DNA of 20,188 nt from a virus, in the IMG/VR virus record IMGVR_UViG_3300021963_000828, positions 1 through 20,188 of that record. One strand, given 5' to 3'. The first letter of the stretch is position 1; each line of letters begins with the position of its first letter. Shown here one piece after another: positions 8,245 to 14,416 of this stretch. The translations under genes and the position numbers were made by a program. The notes under the pieces are model-generated. The model was not told where the DNA came from. It was given only the letters and a program-made list of their open reading frames with translations, and did no database searches.

Positions 8245-10703
8245 TGGCTACCAAAGAACAAGTTTACGAGTTTGCTAGGCAAGAAGCCGAAAGGCAAGGC
8301 GTTCCTTTTTCTTTGGTGCAAAAGATTGTAGAAACTGAGTCTGGTGGTTCGTTTAACGCTATAGGTCCTAAAACAAGATTTAATGATCGTGCTTATGGAC
8401 CTATGCAGTTGATGAGTGCAACTGCTAAAGATCTTGGCGTTAATCGAATGGATTGGAAAGATAACATCAGAGGTGGTGTTAAATATCTAGGCCAGTTAAC
8501 ACAAAGATTTCAAGATCCTACATTGGTTGCTGCCGCTTATAACGCAGGACCTAGCAATGTTGAGAAGTATGGTGGTGTTCCTCCATTCAAAGAAACGCAA
8601 AACTACGTACAGAAAGTTGTAGGTACAAACATGGCTACTTTTCGTGATATTGACCCATCTATGCTTGGTCAAGCAACACCCAAAATTGATCTGAGAGGCA
8701 TGGCTACACAAGAACAACAACAAAATGTTGGATATCGTGATGTTGATCCATCTCAACTTGGACAACAAATAGTCCCCAAAGCACCTGTAAGACAGAATCA
8801 AGACTCTGTTGCCCGTCAGGTAGGCTTAACTGCTCGCTATGGTTTAGAGGGTATTGGTCAGGTTGCTGACATTGTTGGCACACCTTTGAATATGTTGATT
8901 AACAGGGCTACTGGTAGTCAACTTGGTACTCCTAGTCAGTCCATGTCAAACATTGCAACCATGCTTGGTTTGCCACAACCACAGACAAACTTTGAACGTG
9001 GGATTGGTAATGTGACTCGTGCGGTAGCAGGTATCCCTGCAACTGGTGGTCTTGGCGGTATATTGCAACAATCTGGAAGAGCGACTACTCAGGCAGTTGG
9101 TCAGGGTTTAGCGGCTCAACCTGTTGCTCAAGTGGCAGGTGCTACTGTTGGTACTGGAGCTGCTGAAACTGCTCGTAGTCAGTTTGATATCAATAACCCA
9201 TTGGCATTGCTTGGTATTAACTTGGCGGCAGGTTTACCTGCTAGTGCTGTTGCCGCTAGAGCGGGTAATGTTCCAACAGGCACACGTTATCGTGAACCAG
9301 TATCAGGACAACTTATTGAATCTGCTCGCCAACGTGGTGTTAATGTAGATGTTGGTGATGTTGGTGGCCCAGGTGCAGGGACTATTGACAAATTGCGTCA
9401 ATTGGGTTTTTCAAAAGAATCATCAAATCAAACAAAAGCAGATCAAGTTAAAAAGTTAATTGAAAAAACTACTGAAAATCTTAAGCCATCAAGAATGTCT
9501 GAAGGTGGCGAGAAGAAGATTATTGCTGACGACTTACGTAAACAATATCAAACTGCTAAATCAAATGTAAGCCCTGAATTTAAGCAAGCAGAGGCGTTGG
9601 CTGGTAATGACATCATCCCGTTGCGTAATACAAACCAAGCAACAATTGATGTTATCAATCAATTTCCATCTACTTCTCAGACTCCTGTCATTGAAAAAAC
9701 TATTGAGAAGCTAAATACATTGATTCAAAATGGCGGTGGTTCTTACAGAGAATTGCGTGATTTGCAATCTACAGTTTTTTCTGAAATGGAACGTGTTCGT
9801 AAGGGTCTTGTGCCTGGCTCTTATAGCGAGAAACAGTTAAATTCAATAAATCAACTATACAAAGGTTTAGCTGATGATGTGGATGTATGGGCAACGCCTG
9901 GATTTGGTCCTGATGGTCTTCCATTGACCACACCTGCTGGCGCACAACACCAAAAGGCAATGGCTCAATTTAAAGAGACTGTTTTGCCTTTTAGACAAGA
10001 TTCAAACATCTACAAGCTTGTATCTAGCAAGACACCACAAAATGATATTGATTTGGTAGCGCAAAACTTTAGTTTTGACAAGAATCCTGCAACGGCAGAA
10101 CTTGCTTTTAGCTTGATGTCACCAACTGGTAAACAAGCGGCTCAATACTCTATCTTGAATGAAGCTAGAAACAGAGCTATTAATCCTGATGCGGCTACTG
10201 GTTTCTCAGCACCTGCATTTACAAGAACTTTGAATCTTGGCAGACCAGATAGTCCAACTGCACAACGTGTTGCATTTGCAGATAACCCTGCACTTTTAGA
10301 TGAAATAACTTTGTTGAGAGACATTGTTGATACAACTCGTGGTGCTGTTACACCAAAGGTAGCACCTGCAACTGGTGCAGCACTATTGCCTTATGTAGCG
10401 GGTGGAAGTGGTATTGCAGGTGGTTTTGGCCTCGGTGGTCAGATTGCTGAAGGTTTAGGGATGGGTGGATTTGGCACTGGATTAATTAGTGCCGCATCTG
10501 CTGCCGCTGTGCCAGTAGGTGCAAACAGATTAGCTAATGCACTTTCTAGCCAAACTGGAACTCGATTCTTACTTGGTGAACAATTACAAGGAGCTGGCGG
10601 TATGGGAACAGCAATGGGTCAAGCAATGAATGAATCTGTAAATAACCCAGATCAATTTGTTCCACAGAAACCTATTAAGGGTCTTTTAGACCTGTTTAGA
10701 TAA
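8244..10703 (+). CDS. Internal virion protein with N-terminal SLT lytic transglycosylase domain
   Basis: An 819-residue protein. Residues 8-125 are a soluble lytic transglycosylase (Slt/GH23-type) domain: catalytic E32 in 'VETESGGSF', then 'YGPMQLM' at 51-57 (the GLMQ-type motif) and 'AAAYNAGP' at 96-103. Such domains cleave the MurNAc-GlcNAc bond of peptidoglycan to open the wall during DNA entry. After this come two short repeats 'RDIDPSMLGQ' and 'RDVDPSQLGQ' (near 132 and 167), Gly/Ala-rich possibly membrane-interacting stretches (about 255-345), a charged helical middle ('KADQVKKLIEKTTENL') and a Gly/Ala-rich hydrophobic tail near 700-760. This is the layout of T7 gp16-like ejection proteins, though shorter. 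It starts within the stop of the previous gene (TAATG). Confidence 0.87.
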   Translation: MATKEQVYEFARQEAERQGVPFSLVQKIVETESGGSFNAIGPKTRFNDRAYGPMQLMSATAKDLGVNRMDWKDNIRGGVKYLGQLTQRFQDPTLVAAAYNAGPSNVEKYGGVPPFKETQNYVQKVVGTNMATFRDIDPSMLGQATPKIDLRGMATQEQQQNVGYRDVDPSQLGQQIVPKAPVRQNQDSVARQVGLTARYGLEGIGQVADIVGTPLNMLINRATGSQLGTPSQSMSNIATMLGLPQPQTNFERGIGNVTRAVAGIPATGGLGGILQQSGRATTQAVGQGLAAQPVAQVAGATVGTGAAETARSQFDINNPLALLGINLAAGLPASAVAARAGNVPTGTRYREPVSGQLIESARQRGVNVDVGDVGGPGAGTIDKLRQLGFSKESSNQTKADQVKKLIEKTTENLKPSRMSEGGEKKIIADDLRKQYQTAKSNVSPEFKQAEALAGNDIIPLRNTNQATIDVINQFPSTSQTPVIEKTIEKLNTLIQNGGGSYRELRDLQSTVFSEMERVRKGLVPGSYSEKQLNSINQLYKGLADDVDVWATPGFGPDGLPLTTPAGAQHQKAMAQFKETVLPFRQDSNIYKLVSSKTPQNDIDLVAQNFSFDKNPATAELAFSLMSPTGKQAAQYSILNEARNRAINPDAATGFSAPAFTRTLNLGRPDSPTAQRVAFADNPALLDEITLLRDIVDTTRGAVTPKVAPATGAALLPYVAGGSGIAGGFGLGGQIAEGLGMGGFGTGLISAASAAAVPVGANRLANALSSQTGTRFLLGEQLQGAGGMGTAMGQAMNESVNNPDQFVPQKPIKGLLDLFR

Positions 10704-10704
10704 C

Positions 10705-10797
10705 ATGAAAGACTGGCTGCTTGCATTCATTGCGGCAGTCAGTATGGTTGCCCTTGTCATTTGGAGTTTATCCATAATAATTTGGGCTTGGATATGA
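10705..10797 (+). CDS. Tiny single-pass membrane protein (30 residues)
   Basis: An ATG one base after the stop of the transglycosylase gene opens a 30-codon frame that is hydrophobic from 'WLLAFIAAVSMV' to 'SIIIWAWI', a single membrane helix after the charged start 'MKDW'. No good Shine-Dalgarno is present, so reinitiation from the upstream stop is likely. Its stop overlaps the next ATG as ATGA, which supports a real gene. Function unknown; a membrane or lysis accessory role is possible because it opens the small-gene cluster before the lysis genes. Confidence 0.55.
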   Translation: MKDWLLAFIAAVSMVALVIWSLSIIIWAWI

Positions 10798-10913
10798 TTA
10801 GTTTTTTACTGGCTGTATCTATTGAATACAGGTGTGTTAAGTGGACTTGGGTTGGAGATGTTTACAACCGCAGGGTCTACTGTATTGAATGGAAAAAGGT
10901 AGAGAAGAAATGA
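10794..10913 (+). CDS. Small basic protein, unknown (39 residues)
   Basis: This frame starts in an ATGA overlap with the 30-residue gene and ends in an ATGA overlap with the next. It begins with a short hydrophobic stretch ('MISFLLAVS') followed by 'EYRCVKWTWVGDVYNRRVYC' and a Lys-rich end. Tyr/Trp spaced with Cys and the pattern VYNRxVxCxxW look like a conserved small phage protein I recall in related genomes, without known function. The two flanking stop/start overlaps are the main evidence for expression. Confidence 0.58.
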   Translation: MISFLLAVSIEYRCVKWTWVGDVYNRRVYCIEWKKVEKK

Positions 10914-11404
10914 TTGATCCAATCACAGCTTTAAATGGCCTACAGAGTGCCATTTCAATGGTTAAGAAGGCTAGTAAGGTAGCCAACGATTTAGGTGGTC
11001 TTGCCCCCATGATTGGCAAGATGTTTGACGCTAAGAGTCAAGCAACAAAGGCTATGCTTCAAGCCAAGAGGGAGAAGAAAGGCTCAAACATGGGAGCCGC
11101 TCTTCAGATTGAGATGGCACTAGAGCAAGCCAGAGCCTTTGAAGAAGAATTAAAGATGTTGTTCATGCAAACAGGCAAGATAGATGTCTGGAACAAGATC
11201 AAAGCTAGACAAGCTGAGATGGATAGAGATGATGCCAAAGAGGTGGCAGCATTGAGAGCCGAGGAAAAGAAGGCCAAGGCCAAAGAAGAGGAAATGCAAG
11301 AGATTGCTATGATTATTGGCGGTATTGCTTTTGTTCTACTACTGGTCTTTATTGGTATAAATGAGTTGATGAGCCTATGTCCAAAGGGTGGTTGTGGTAG
11401 ATGA
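10910..11404 (+). CDS. Helical protein with C-terminal membrane anchor
   Basis: The start at 10910 is preferred over the ATG at 10889 because it makes an ATGA overlap with the previous gene; the product is then 164 residues. Residues 1-60 are mixed helices ('ITALNGLQSAISMVKKASKV', 'GGLAPMIGKMFDAKSQATK'), 70-130 form a long highly charged coiled coil ('AKEVAALRAEEKKAKAKEEEM'), and 133-153 are a transmembrane helix ('MIIGGIAFVLLLVFIGI') followed by a short tail 'ELMSLCPKGGCGR'. This is a tail-anchored topology with the bulk in the cytoplasm. It might be a lysis regulator or membrane-linked assembly factor; no known family is recognised with confidence. Confidence 0.68.
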   Translation: MIDPITALNGLQSAISMVKKASKVANDLGGLAPMIGKMFDAKSQATKAMLQAKREKKGSNMGAALQIEMALEQARAFEEELKMLFMQTGKIDVWNKIKARQAEMDRDDAKEVAALRAEEKKAKAKEEEMQEIAMIIGGIAFVLLLVFIGINELMSLCPKGGCGR

Positions 11405-11550
11405 ACGAGTACCAGAAGCAATTCGACTTGTTTTGCAGGGTGTTCTGCTATGGGTGTGTTGCTTGGTGGTTTCTAGGATTCTTGAGGTTCTTGCCTGATG
11501 ACTTGTCAGACAAGATTGTTAACCTTTTACTTGGAAAGATTGGGTTATGA
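11401..11550 (+). CDS. Small hydrophobic aromatic-rich protein (49 residues)
   Basis: This frame opens in an ATGA overlap with the upstream gene and closes in another with the downstream gene. The product has a central hydrophobic stretch ('FCYGCVAWWFLGFLRFL', about 15-31) and an amphipathic end ('DDLSDKIVNLLLGKIG'). A single membrane helix is likely. Function is unknown; it belongs to the chain of small coupled genes ahead of the lysis cassette. Confidence 0.55.
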   Translation: MNEYQKQFDLFCRVFCYGCVAWWFLGFLRFLPDDLSDKIVNLLLGKIGL

Positions 11551-11723
11551 AAATTACCACTTATCAAGAGAACGCTCGTATGCTATGGGAGGCTCATAGG
11601 GTGATCCACCAACAGAATATGCAAAGGTTGGCTGAGTTGAATCATCAAGTCCAACACCAACAAAAAGCCCAAGAGATTAAGACTCAATGGGTTAAGGCTT
11701 CACAAGTGGATGTGATGGCATGA
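11547..11723 (+). CDS. Small Gln/His-rich helical protein (58 residues)
   Basis: This frame is bounded by ATGA overlaps at both ends. The product is a single predicted amphipathic helix rich in Gln and His ('EAHRVIHQQNMQRLAELNHQ', 'VQHQQKAQEIKTQWVK') with no Cys or membrane segment. Function unknown. The unbroken stop/start chain from 10703 to 11723 is the best evidence that it is translated. Confidence 0.55.
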   Translation: MKITTYQENARMLWEAHRVIHQQNMQRLAELNHQVQHQQKAQEIKTQWVKASQVDVMA

Positions 11724-11920
11724 GATATCTGTTTTTAGTGTTACTTTTAACTGGATGCAAAGATGTTTATCGATACCCATGCCAGAACCCAGACAACTTT
11801 CACTTAGAGCAATGTCAGAAGCCTAAGTGTCTATTTACTCAAATGTGTCCAGAATATCTGGTAGCACCAATCTTGGAGAAAAAAGTTAATGATGTCCAAT
11901 CAGAAAAACCTAACCCCTGA
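11720..11920 (+). CDS. Small phage lipoprotein
   Basis: A 66-residue protein with a very short signal peptide 'MRYLFLVLLLTGC': the lipobox is LLTG-C13, so the mature lipoprotein would start at C13. The mature part has Cys at 21, 32, 36 and 43 ('YPCQNPDNFHLEQCQKPKC', 'TQMCPEY'), which may pair as disulfides in the periplasm. It starts in an ATGA overlap and its last 32 bases overlap the next gene. It is not proline-rich enough to be the obvious outer spanin, for which the nested gene at 12603 is a better candidate. A superinfection-exclusion or lysis-linked role is possible. Confidence 0.72.
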   Translation: MRYLFLVLLLTGCKDVYRYPCQNPDNFHLEQCQKPKCLFTQMCPEYLVAPILEKKVNDVQSEKPNP

Positions 11921-12395
11921 AGACATTGAAGTACGAGTTTGGGGCTTTGTGGTTGTCATAGTCACCCTGATCTTGTGTTTTATTGTTATTGCACTTTTGT
12001 ACTCTGTCACCTTTGTGACACAACCAATTAAGTCAATGGCTCCTATTGACCAAGCGTATACCAAGATGTTGAACGACATTGTTCTGCTGATTGTTGGTGG
12101 AATTGGTGGAGTTATGTCCAAAAGGGCTGTAGGAGCGGTTAATAACGCCATCAAGCCTTCAAATCCACCCAGTACAACACAACCTACCTGCTCACCACAA
12201 ACGAGCGTTACAAGCGTTTCTGGTCAACAACCAACTTATACATGGACAGCGCCTTCCAGTGACCTTCCTAAGTGGGTTAATCCTGAGTTGGATGAATCTT
12301 GGACTCCACCGCCACCGCCAAGCACTCCTCCAGATCACATGGAAGACAATGAATATCGTGAGCATTTAGCTATGGCAAGAAAAGAGGTTGACTAA
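11889..12395 (+). CDS. Two-helix membrane protein with Pro-rich tail, candidate holin
   Basis: A 168-residue protein (or 167 from the second ATG at 11892); GGAG at 11875-11878 precedes it. Residues about 17-43 ('VWGFVVVIVTLILCFIVIALLYSVTFV') and 63-80 ('DIVLLIVGGIGGVMSKRAV') are membrane helices, followed by a Ser/Thr/Pro-rich cytoplasmic or periplasmic tail with 'WTPPPPPSTPP' and a charged end. Two-helix proteins immediately before the spanin and endolysin genes are usually holins. The long proline-rich tail is unusual for one. It overlaps the spanin gene as TAATG. Confidence 0.6.
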   Translation: MMSNQKNLTPEDIEVRVWGFVVVIVTLILCFIVIALLYSVTFVTQPIKSMAPIDQAYTKMLNDIVLLIVGGIGGVMSKRAVGAVNNAIKPSNPPSTTQPTCSPQTSVTSVSGQQPTYTWTAPSSDLPKWVNPELDESWTPPPPPSTPPDHMEDNEYREHLAMARKEVD

Positions 12396-12889
12396 TGTTT
12401 GGCATACCACTTCCTTGGCTACTGGTTGGGTCATTCGTGATCTTATTTGGTACATATCGTGGTGGATACCATTTCGGTTGGTCAGATCGTGATGCTGAAA
12501 TGCAGATTGAGATTGCTCGGAAGAATGAGGAATCTCGTAAAACTGAACTAAAACTTACTGAGCAAATTAACTCTACTGCTACCAAACTTCAGGAGACTAC
12601 AAATGTTGTCAATCAAAAACAAAGTGCTTTGGATGCTGCCATTCGTGCTGGTAGGGTGCGGATCAGCGCCCCAAGTTGTGTACAAGCCCCCGCAAGTACC
12701 CCCGCTGCCCCCACAAATCCAGAAACAAGAAGTGAACCTGACAGACAGGCTGACCAAGCTTCTGATGCCGAGCGAGCAACCCTCCAAGCCATCGCAGAAA
12801 TAGTTGCCCAGGGTGATAGAAACACTGCCCAACTAAATGCCTGTATAGATGCTTATAACGATGTAAGGAATTTGTTAAATGGTAAATAA
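12395..12889 (+). CDS. Rz: Rz-like inner-membrane spanin (i-spanin)
   Basis: A 164-residue protein with an N-terminal transmembrane helix (about 4-22, 'IPLPWLLVGSFVILFGTYRGG') and then a long periplasmic coiled coil ('EMQIEIARKNEESRKTELKL', 'TATKLQETTNVVNQKQSALD'). This topology, location between a holin candidate and the endolysin, and the presence of a lipoprotein gene nested inside the frame match the lambda Rz/Rz1 spanin system. Spanins fuse the inner and outer membranes in the last lysis step of Gram-negative hosts. Two Cys in the periplasmic part ('ISAPSCVQAP' and 'QLNACIDAYN') could allow covalent dimers, as in lambda Rz. The part opposite the nested gene is Pro/Ala-rich with low complexity, as expected for dual coding. 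Confidence 0.82.
   Translation: MFGIPLPWLLVGSFVILFGTYRGGYHFGWSDRDAEMQIEIARKNEESRKTELKLTEQINSTATKLQETTNVVNQKQSALDAAIRAGRVRISAPSCVQAPASTPAAPTNPETRSEPDRQADQASDAERATLQAIAEIVAQGDRNTAQLNACIDAYNDVRNLLNGK
12603..12803 (+). CDS. Rz1: Rz1-like outer-membrane lipoprotein (o-spanin) nested inside Rz
   Basis: A 66-residue frame lying entirely within the spanin gene in another frame. AGGAG at 12591-12595 is seven bases before its ATG. The product has a basic start and signal peptide 'MLSIKNKVLWMLPFVLVGC' with lipobox VLVG-C19, and a short proline-rich mature part ('YKPPQVPPLPPQIQ') ending in a helix 'NLTDRLTKLLM'. This is what is expected of Rz1: a small, proline-rich outer-membrane lipoprotein that pairs with Rz across the periplasm. 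Fully embedded Rz1 genes are known from lambda-like phages. The conjunction of lipobox, Pro-richness, ribosome site and host gene makes this more than a chance frame. Confidence 0.82.
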   Translation: MLSIKNKVLWMLPFVLVGCGSAPQVVYKPPQVPPLPPQIQKQEVNLTDRLTKLLMPSEQPSKPSQK

Positions 12890-13475
12890 AGAACAACTTG
12901 CAAAGCTACACATTGGTGAGCAATGGGTTGATGCTTTGAACGCAACTTTTGAGCGTTTTGATATTAGCACTCCAGTTCGCCAAGCATCGTTTATTGGTCA
13001 ATGTAGCCATGAGTGCGGTAATTTTAAGATCTTAGAAGAAAACTTGAACTATCGTGCAGAGGCTCTACAGAAGTTATGGCCTAAACGCTTTGATTCAACT
13101 AAAGCACAGATGTGCGCTCGTAATCCAAAGGCTATTGCCAATACTGTTTACAGCTCACGTATGGGCAACAGGGATGAAGCCTCTGGTGATGGATATCGTT
13201 TCAGAGGCAGGGGTTGCATCCAGTTGACAGGCCATGCTAACTACTACCATGCAGGGCAAGCTCTAGGGGTGGACTTTGTGATGGAGCCTGATTTGGTTGC
13301 AACTCCAATGTATGCGGCTCTCACTGCTGGTTGGTTCTGGAATACCCAGAAACTCAACCAATTTGCAGATGTTCGTGACTATAAAACCATGACCAAGAAG
13401 ATCAATGGCGGTTTTATTGGTCTAGACGACAGGATTAAACACATAAATCACGCTATGCAGGTTCTGACTGCTTAA
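12879..13475 (+). CDS. Endolysin, glycoside hydrolase family 19 (chitinase-like muramidase)
   Basis: A 198-residue protein consisting of one GH19-type domain. The first catalytic Glu is E45 in 'GQCSHECGNF'; 'NLNYRAEALQKLWPKRF' follows; the second acid region is around D99/E100 in 'SRMGNRDEASGDGYRFRGRG'; 'CIQLTGHANY' (113-122) completes the family signature. Phage GH19 enzymes cleave peptidoglycan sugar bonds and act as endolysins. No signal peptide is visible, so export would depend on a holin. AAGGA at 12865-12869 serves the ATG, and the gene overlaps the end of Rz by 11 bases. Its 3' end overlaps the convergent MazG-like gene by 23 bases. Confidence 0.9.
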   Translation: MVNKEQLAKLHIGEQWVDALNATFERFDISTPVRQASFIGQCSHECGNFKILEENLNYRAEALQKLWPKRFDSTKAQMCARNPKAIANTVYSSRMGNRDEASGDGYRFRGRGCIQLTGHANYYHAGQALGVDFVMEPDLVATPMYAALTAGWFWNTQKLNQFADVRDYKTMTKKINGGFIGLDDRIKHINHAMQVLTA

Positions 13476-13767
13476 CAAATATCCCATATTCATTGAGATA
13501 TCCTTTGCGGTCCTTGATTTCTAAATAAGCACCTTTTAAGCAACTTACGAGATCAAGGTCAATACAAGCACAACCCAAGATAAGGGTCACCAAGATGTCT
13601 CCATAGGCATCCTTTATGGCCTCTCTATCTTCATTGTTGATAGCGTCAAACAACTCATCTAATTCTTCTTTAGTTTTGAGTGCTTGAGCAAATGCTGTGC
13701 TGTTCTGGACGATGCCACGAGCCTCACCCCACTGCACAACCTTCATTTCTAAATCTGCATAACTCAT
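13453..13767 (-). CDS. MazG-like nucleotide pyrophosphohydrolase
   Basis: A 104-residue all-helical protein. The start at 13767 makes an ATGA overlap with the upstream gene; an alternative GTG lies nine bases earlier. MazG/all-alpha NTP-PPase features are present: 'KTKEELDELFDAI' (E34, E35, E38) and 'AIKDAYGDILVTLI' (D53, D57), corresponding to the EExxE...ExxxD metal site, with Asp in place of the usual first Glu of the second half. The family hydrolyses (d)NTPs to monophosphates, and phage copies may clean the nucleotide pool or affect ppGpp; the substrate here is unknown. It is the last gene of the leftward block and converges on the endolysin. Confidence 0.8.
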   Translation of the reverse strand: MSYADLEMKVVQWGEARGIVQNSTAFAQALKTKEELDELFDAINNEDREAIKDAYGDILVTLILGCACIDLDLVSCLKGAYLEIKDRKGYLNEYGIFVKQSEPA

Positions 13768-14078
13768 ATTGACCACTCTCTTTCGTTGCGTCCTGAGTTT
13801 GATTTAACTGTTTTTCCAGTTAATTGGATAAGACCTAATACTTTCATTTCGCTTAAGCGTCTAGCGACTTGATTACCATCTAGGTCTGTCAATGCAGCTA
13901 TGCCATCTTTGCCAAGCGCACCATGTGTTCTTAGGCACTCTAGAATGACCTGGTGATGTTGTTTAGCAGATTCTTTAATCTGGTCTGCGGCCTCAAAAGA
14001 TGTTACTGGATCTGAGCTTCTAACTCGTGGAAACTCACCAATTGGGAACATCGTCTTAAATATTTTCTTATAGTCCAT
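13764..14078 (-). CDS. Winged-helix DNA-binding protein
   Basis: A 104-residue protein from the ATG at 14078, which is six bases after AGGAG (14089-14085); an ATG one codon earlier (14081) is also possible. Residues 25-45 contain 'SSDPVTSFEAADQIKES', a segment often seen in small phage proteins. The C-terminal 60 residues ('HHQVILECLRTHGALGKDGI', 'LTDLDGNQVARRLSEMKVLGLI', then a strand-turn 'GKTVKSNSGRNEREW') read as helix-turn-helix plus wing of the MarR/phage replication-regulator type. It may regulate the leftward operon or act in replication. It is coupled by ATGA to the MazG-like gene. Confidence 0.72.
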   Translation of the reverse strand: MDYKKIFKTMFPIGEFPRVRSSDPVTSFEAADQIKESAKQHHQVILECLRTHGALGKDGIAALTDLDGNQVARRLSEMKVLGLIQLTGKTVKSNSGRNEREWSI

Positions 14079-14080
14079 CA

Positions 14081-14152
14081 TTAACTCCTGTTGAATTGTG
14101 GTGGGGGTACTCGCTGCACCAAGTTGAAGCCAACATTTCTGTCGCATGGCAT
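14081..14152 (-). CDS. Candidate 23-codon minigene between SSB-like and winged-helix genes
   Basis: The 92-base gap between two leftward genes contains an ATG at 14152 opening a frame 'MPCDRNVGFN...PPPQFNRS' that ends in TAA at 14081, sharing its last base with an ATG of the winged-helix gene (TAATG). A G-rich run (GGGGGG) ends seven bases before the ATG and might serve as a ribosome site. The exact fit of start, stop and coupling is suggestive, but the frame is too short for confidence. The gap may instead be a structured leader: G5 and C5 runs lie near its two ends. Confidence 0.3.
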   Translation of the reverse strand: MPCDRNVGFNLVQRVPPPQFNRS

Positions 14153-14170
14153 CCGCTTTCCCCCCGAATA

Positions 14171-14416
14171 TTAGAATGGCATATCGTCTGGCATATCATC
14201 AAAGCCTGTAGATTTAGACCTTGCTGATGGTTTTGCTTGTGGCTCTTTAGGTGAGAGTGCTAGTCCCATGAACTTGCCTCCCTTACCTTCTTTAATCCAT
14301 GCAGATAGCCAAAAATCTTGACCATTTACTGTAATGTTACCTTTGTAGTCAGGATGGTTGCCTGTTTCTTTTTTGTCGTTCTTAAACAGAACACCTGAGT
14401 TGTCACGCTTTTCCAT
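14171..14416 (-). CDS. Putative single-stranded DNA-binding protein with SSB-type C-terminal tip
   Basis: An 81-residue protein. Residues 1-55 form a short beta-rich unit ('NSGVLFKNDKKETGNHPDYKG', 'ITVNGQDFWLSAWIKEGKGG', 'FMGLALSPKE') compatible with a small OB-like fold. A Lys/Ser/Pro-rich linker follows, and the last residues are 'GFDDMPDDMPF', closely resembling the acidic SSB C-terminal tip (DDDIPF in E. coli) that recruits recombination and replication proteins. The TAATG overlap with the upstream annealing-protein gene supports a joint recombination role. It is shorter than bacterial SSB, and the core does not show the classical SSB signature, so the binding activity is inferred. Confidence 0.65.
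   Translation of the reverse strand: MEKRDNSGVLFKNDKKETGNHPDYKGNITVNGQDFWLSAWIKEGKGGKFMGLALSPKEPQAKPSARSKSTGFDDMPDDMPF

Noticed and set aside
12548-12896. Minus-strand frames across the spanin genes
   Set aside because: No start signals, no recognisable sequence, and both plus-strand frames there have strong support.
13479-13501. ATATC...GATAT inverted repeat at the convergent junction as a bidirectional terminator
   Set aside because: Only five weak pairs, long loop and no T-runs on either side.
14079-14147. N-terminal extension of the winged-helix protein from ATG 14147
   Set aside because: ATG 14078 lies at ideal distance from AGGAG; the extension is low quality and lacks its own ribosome site.
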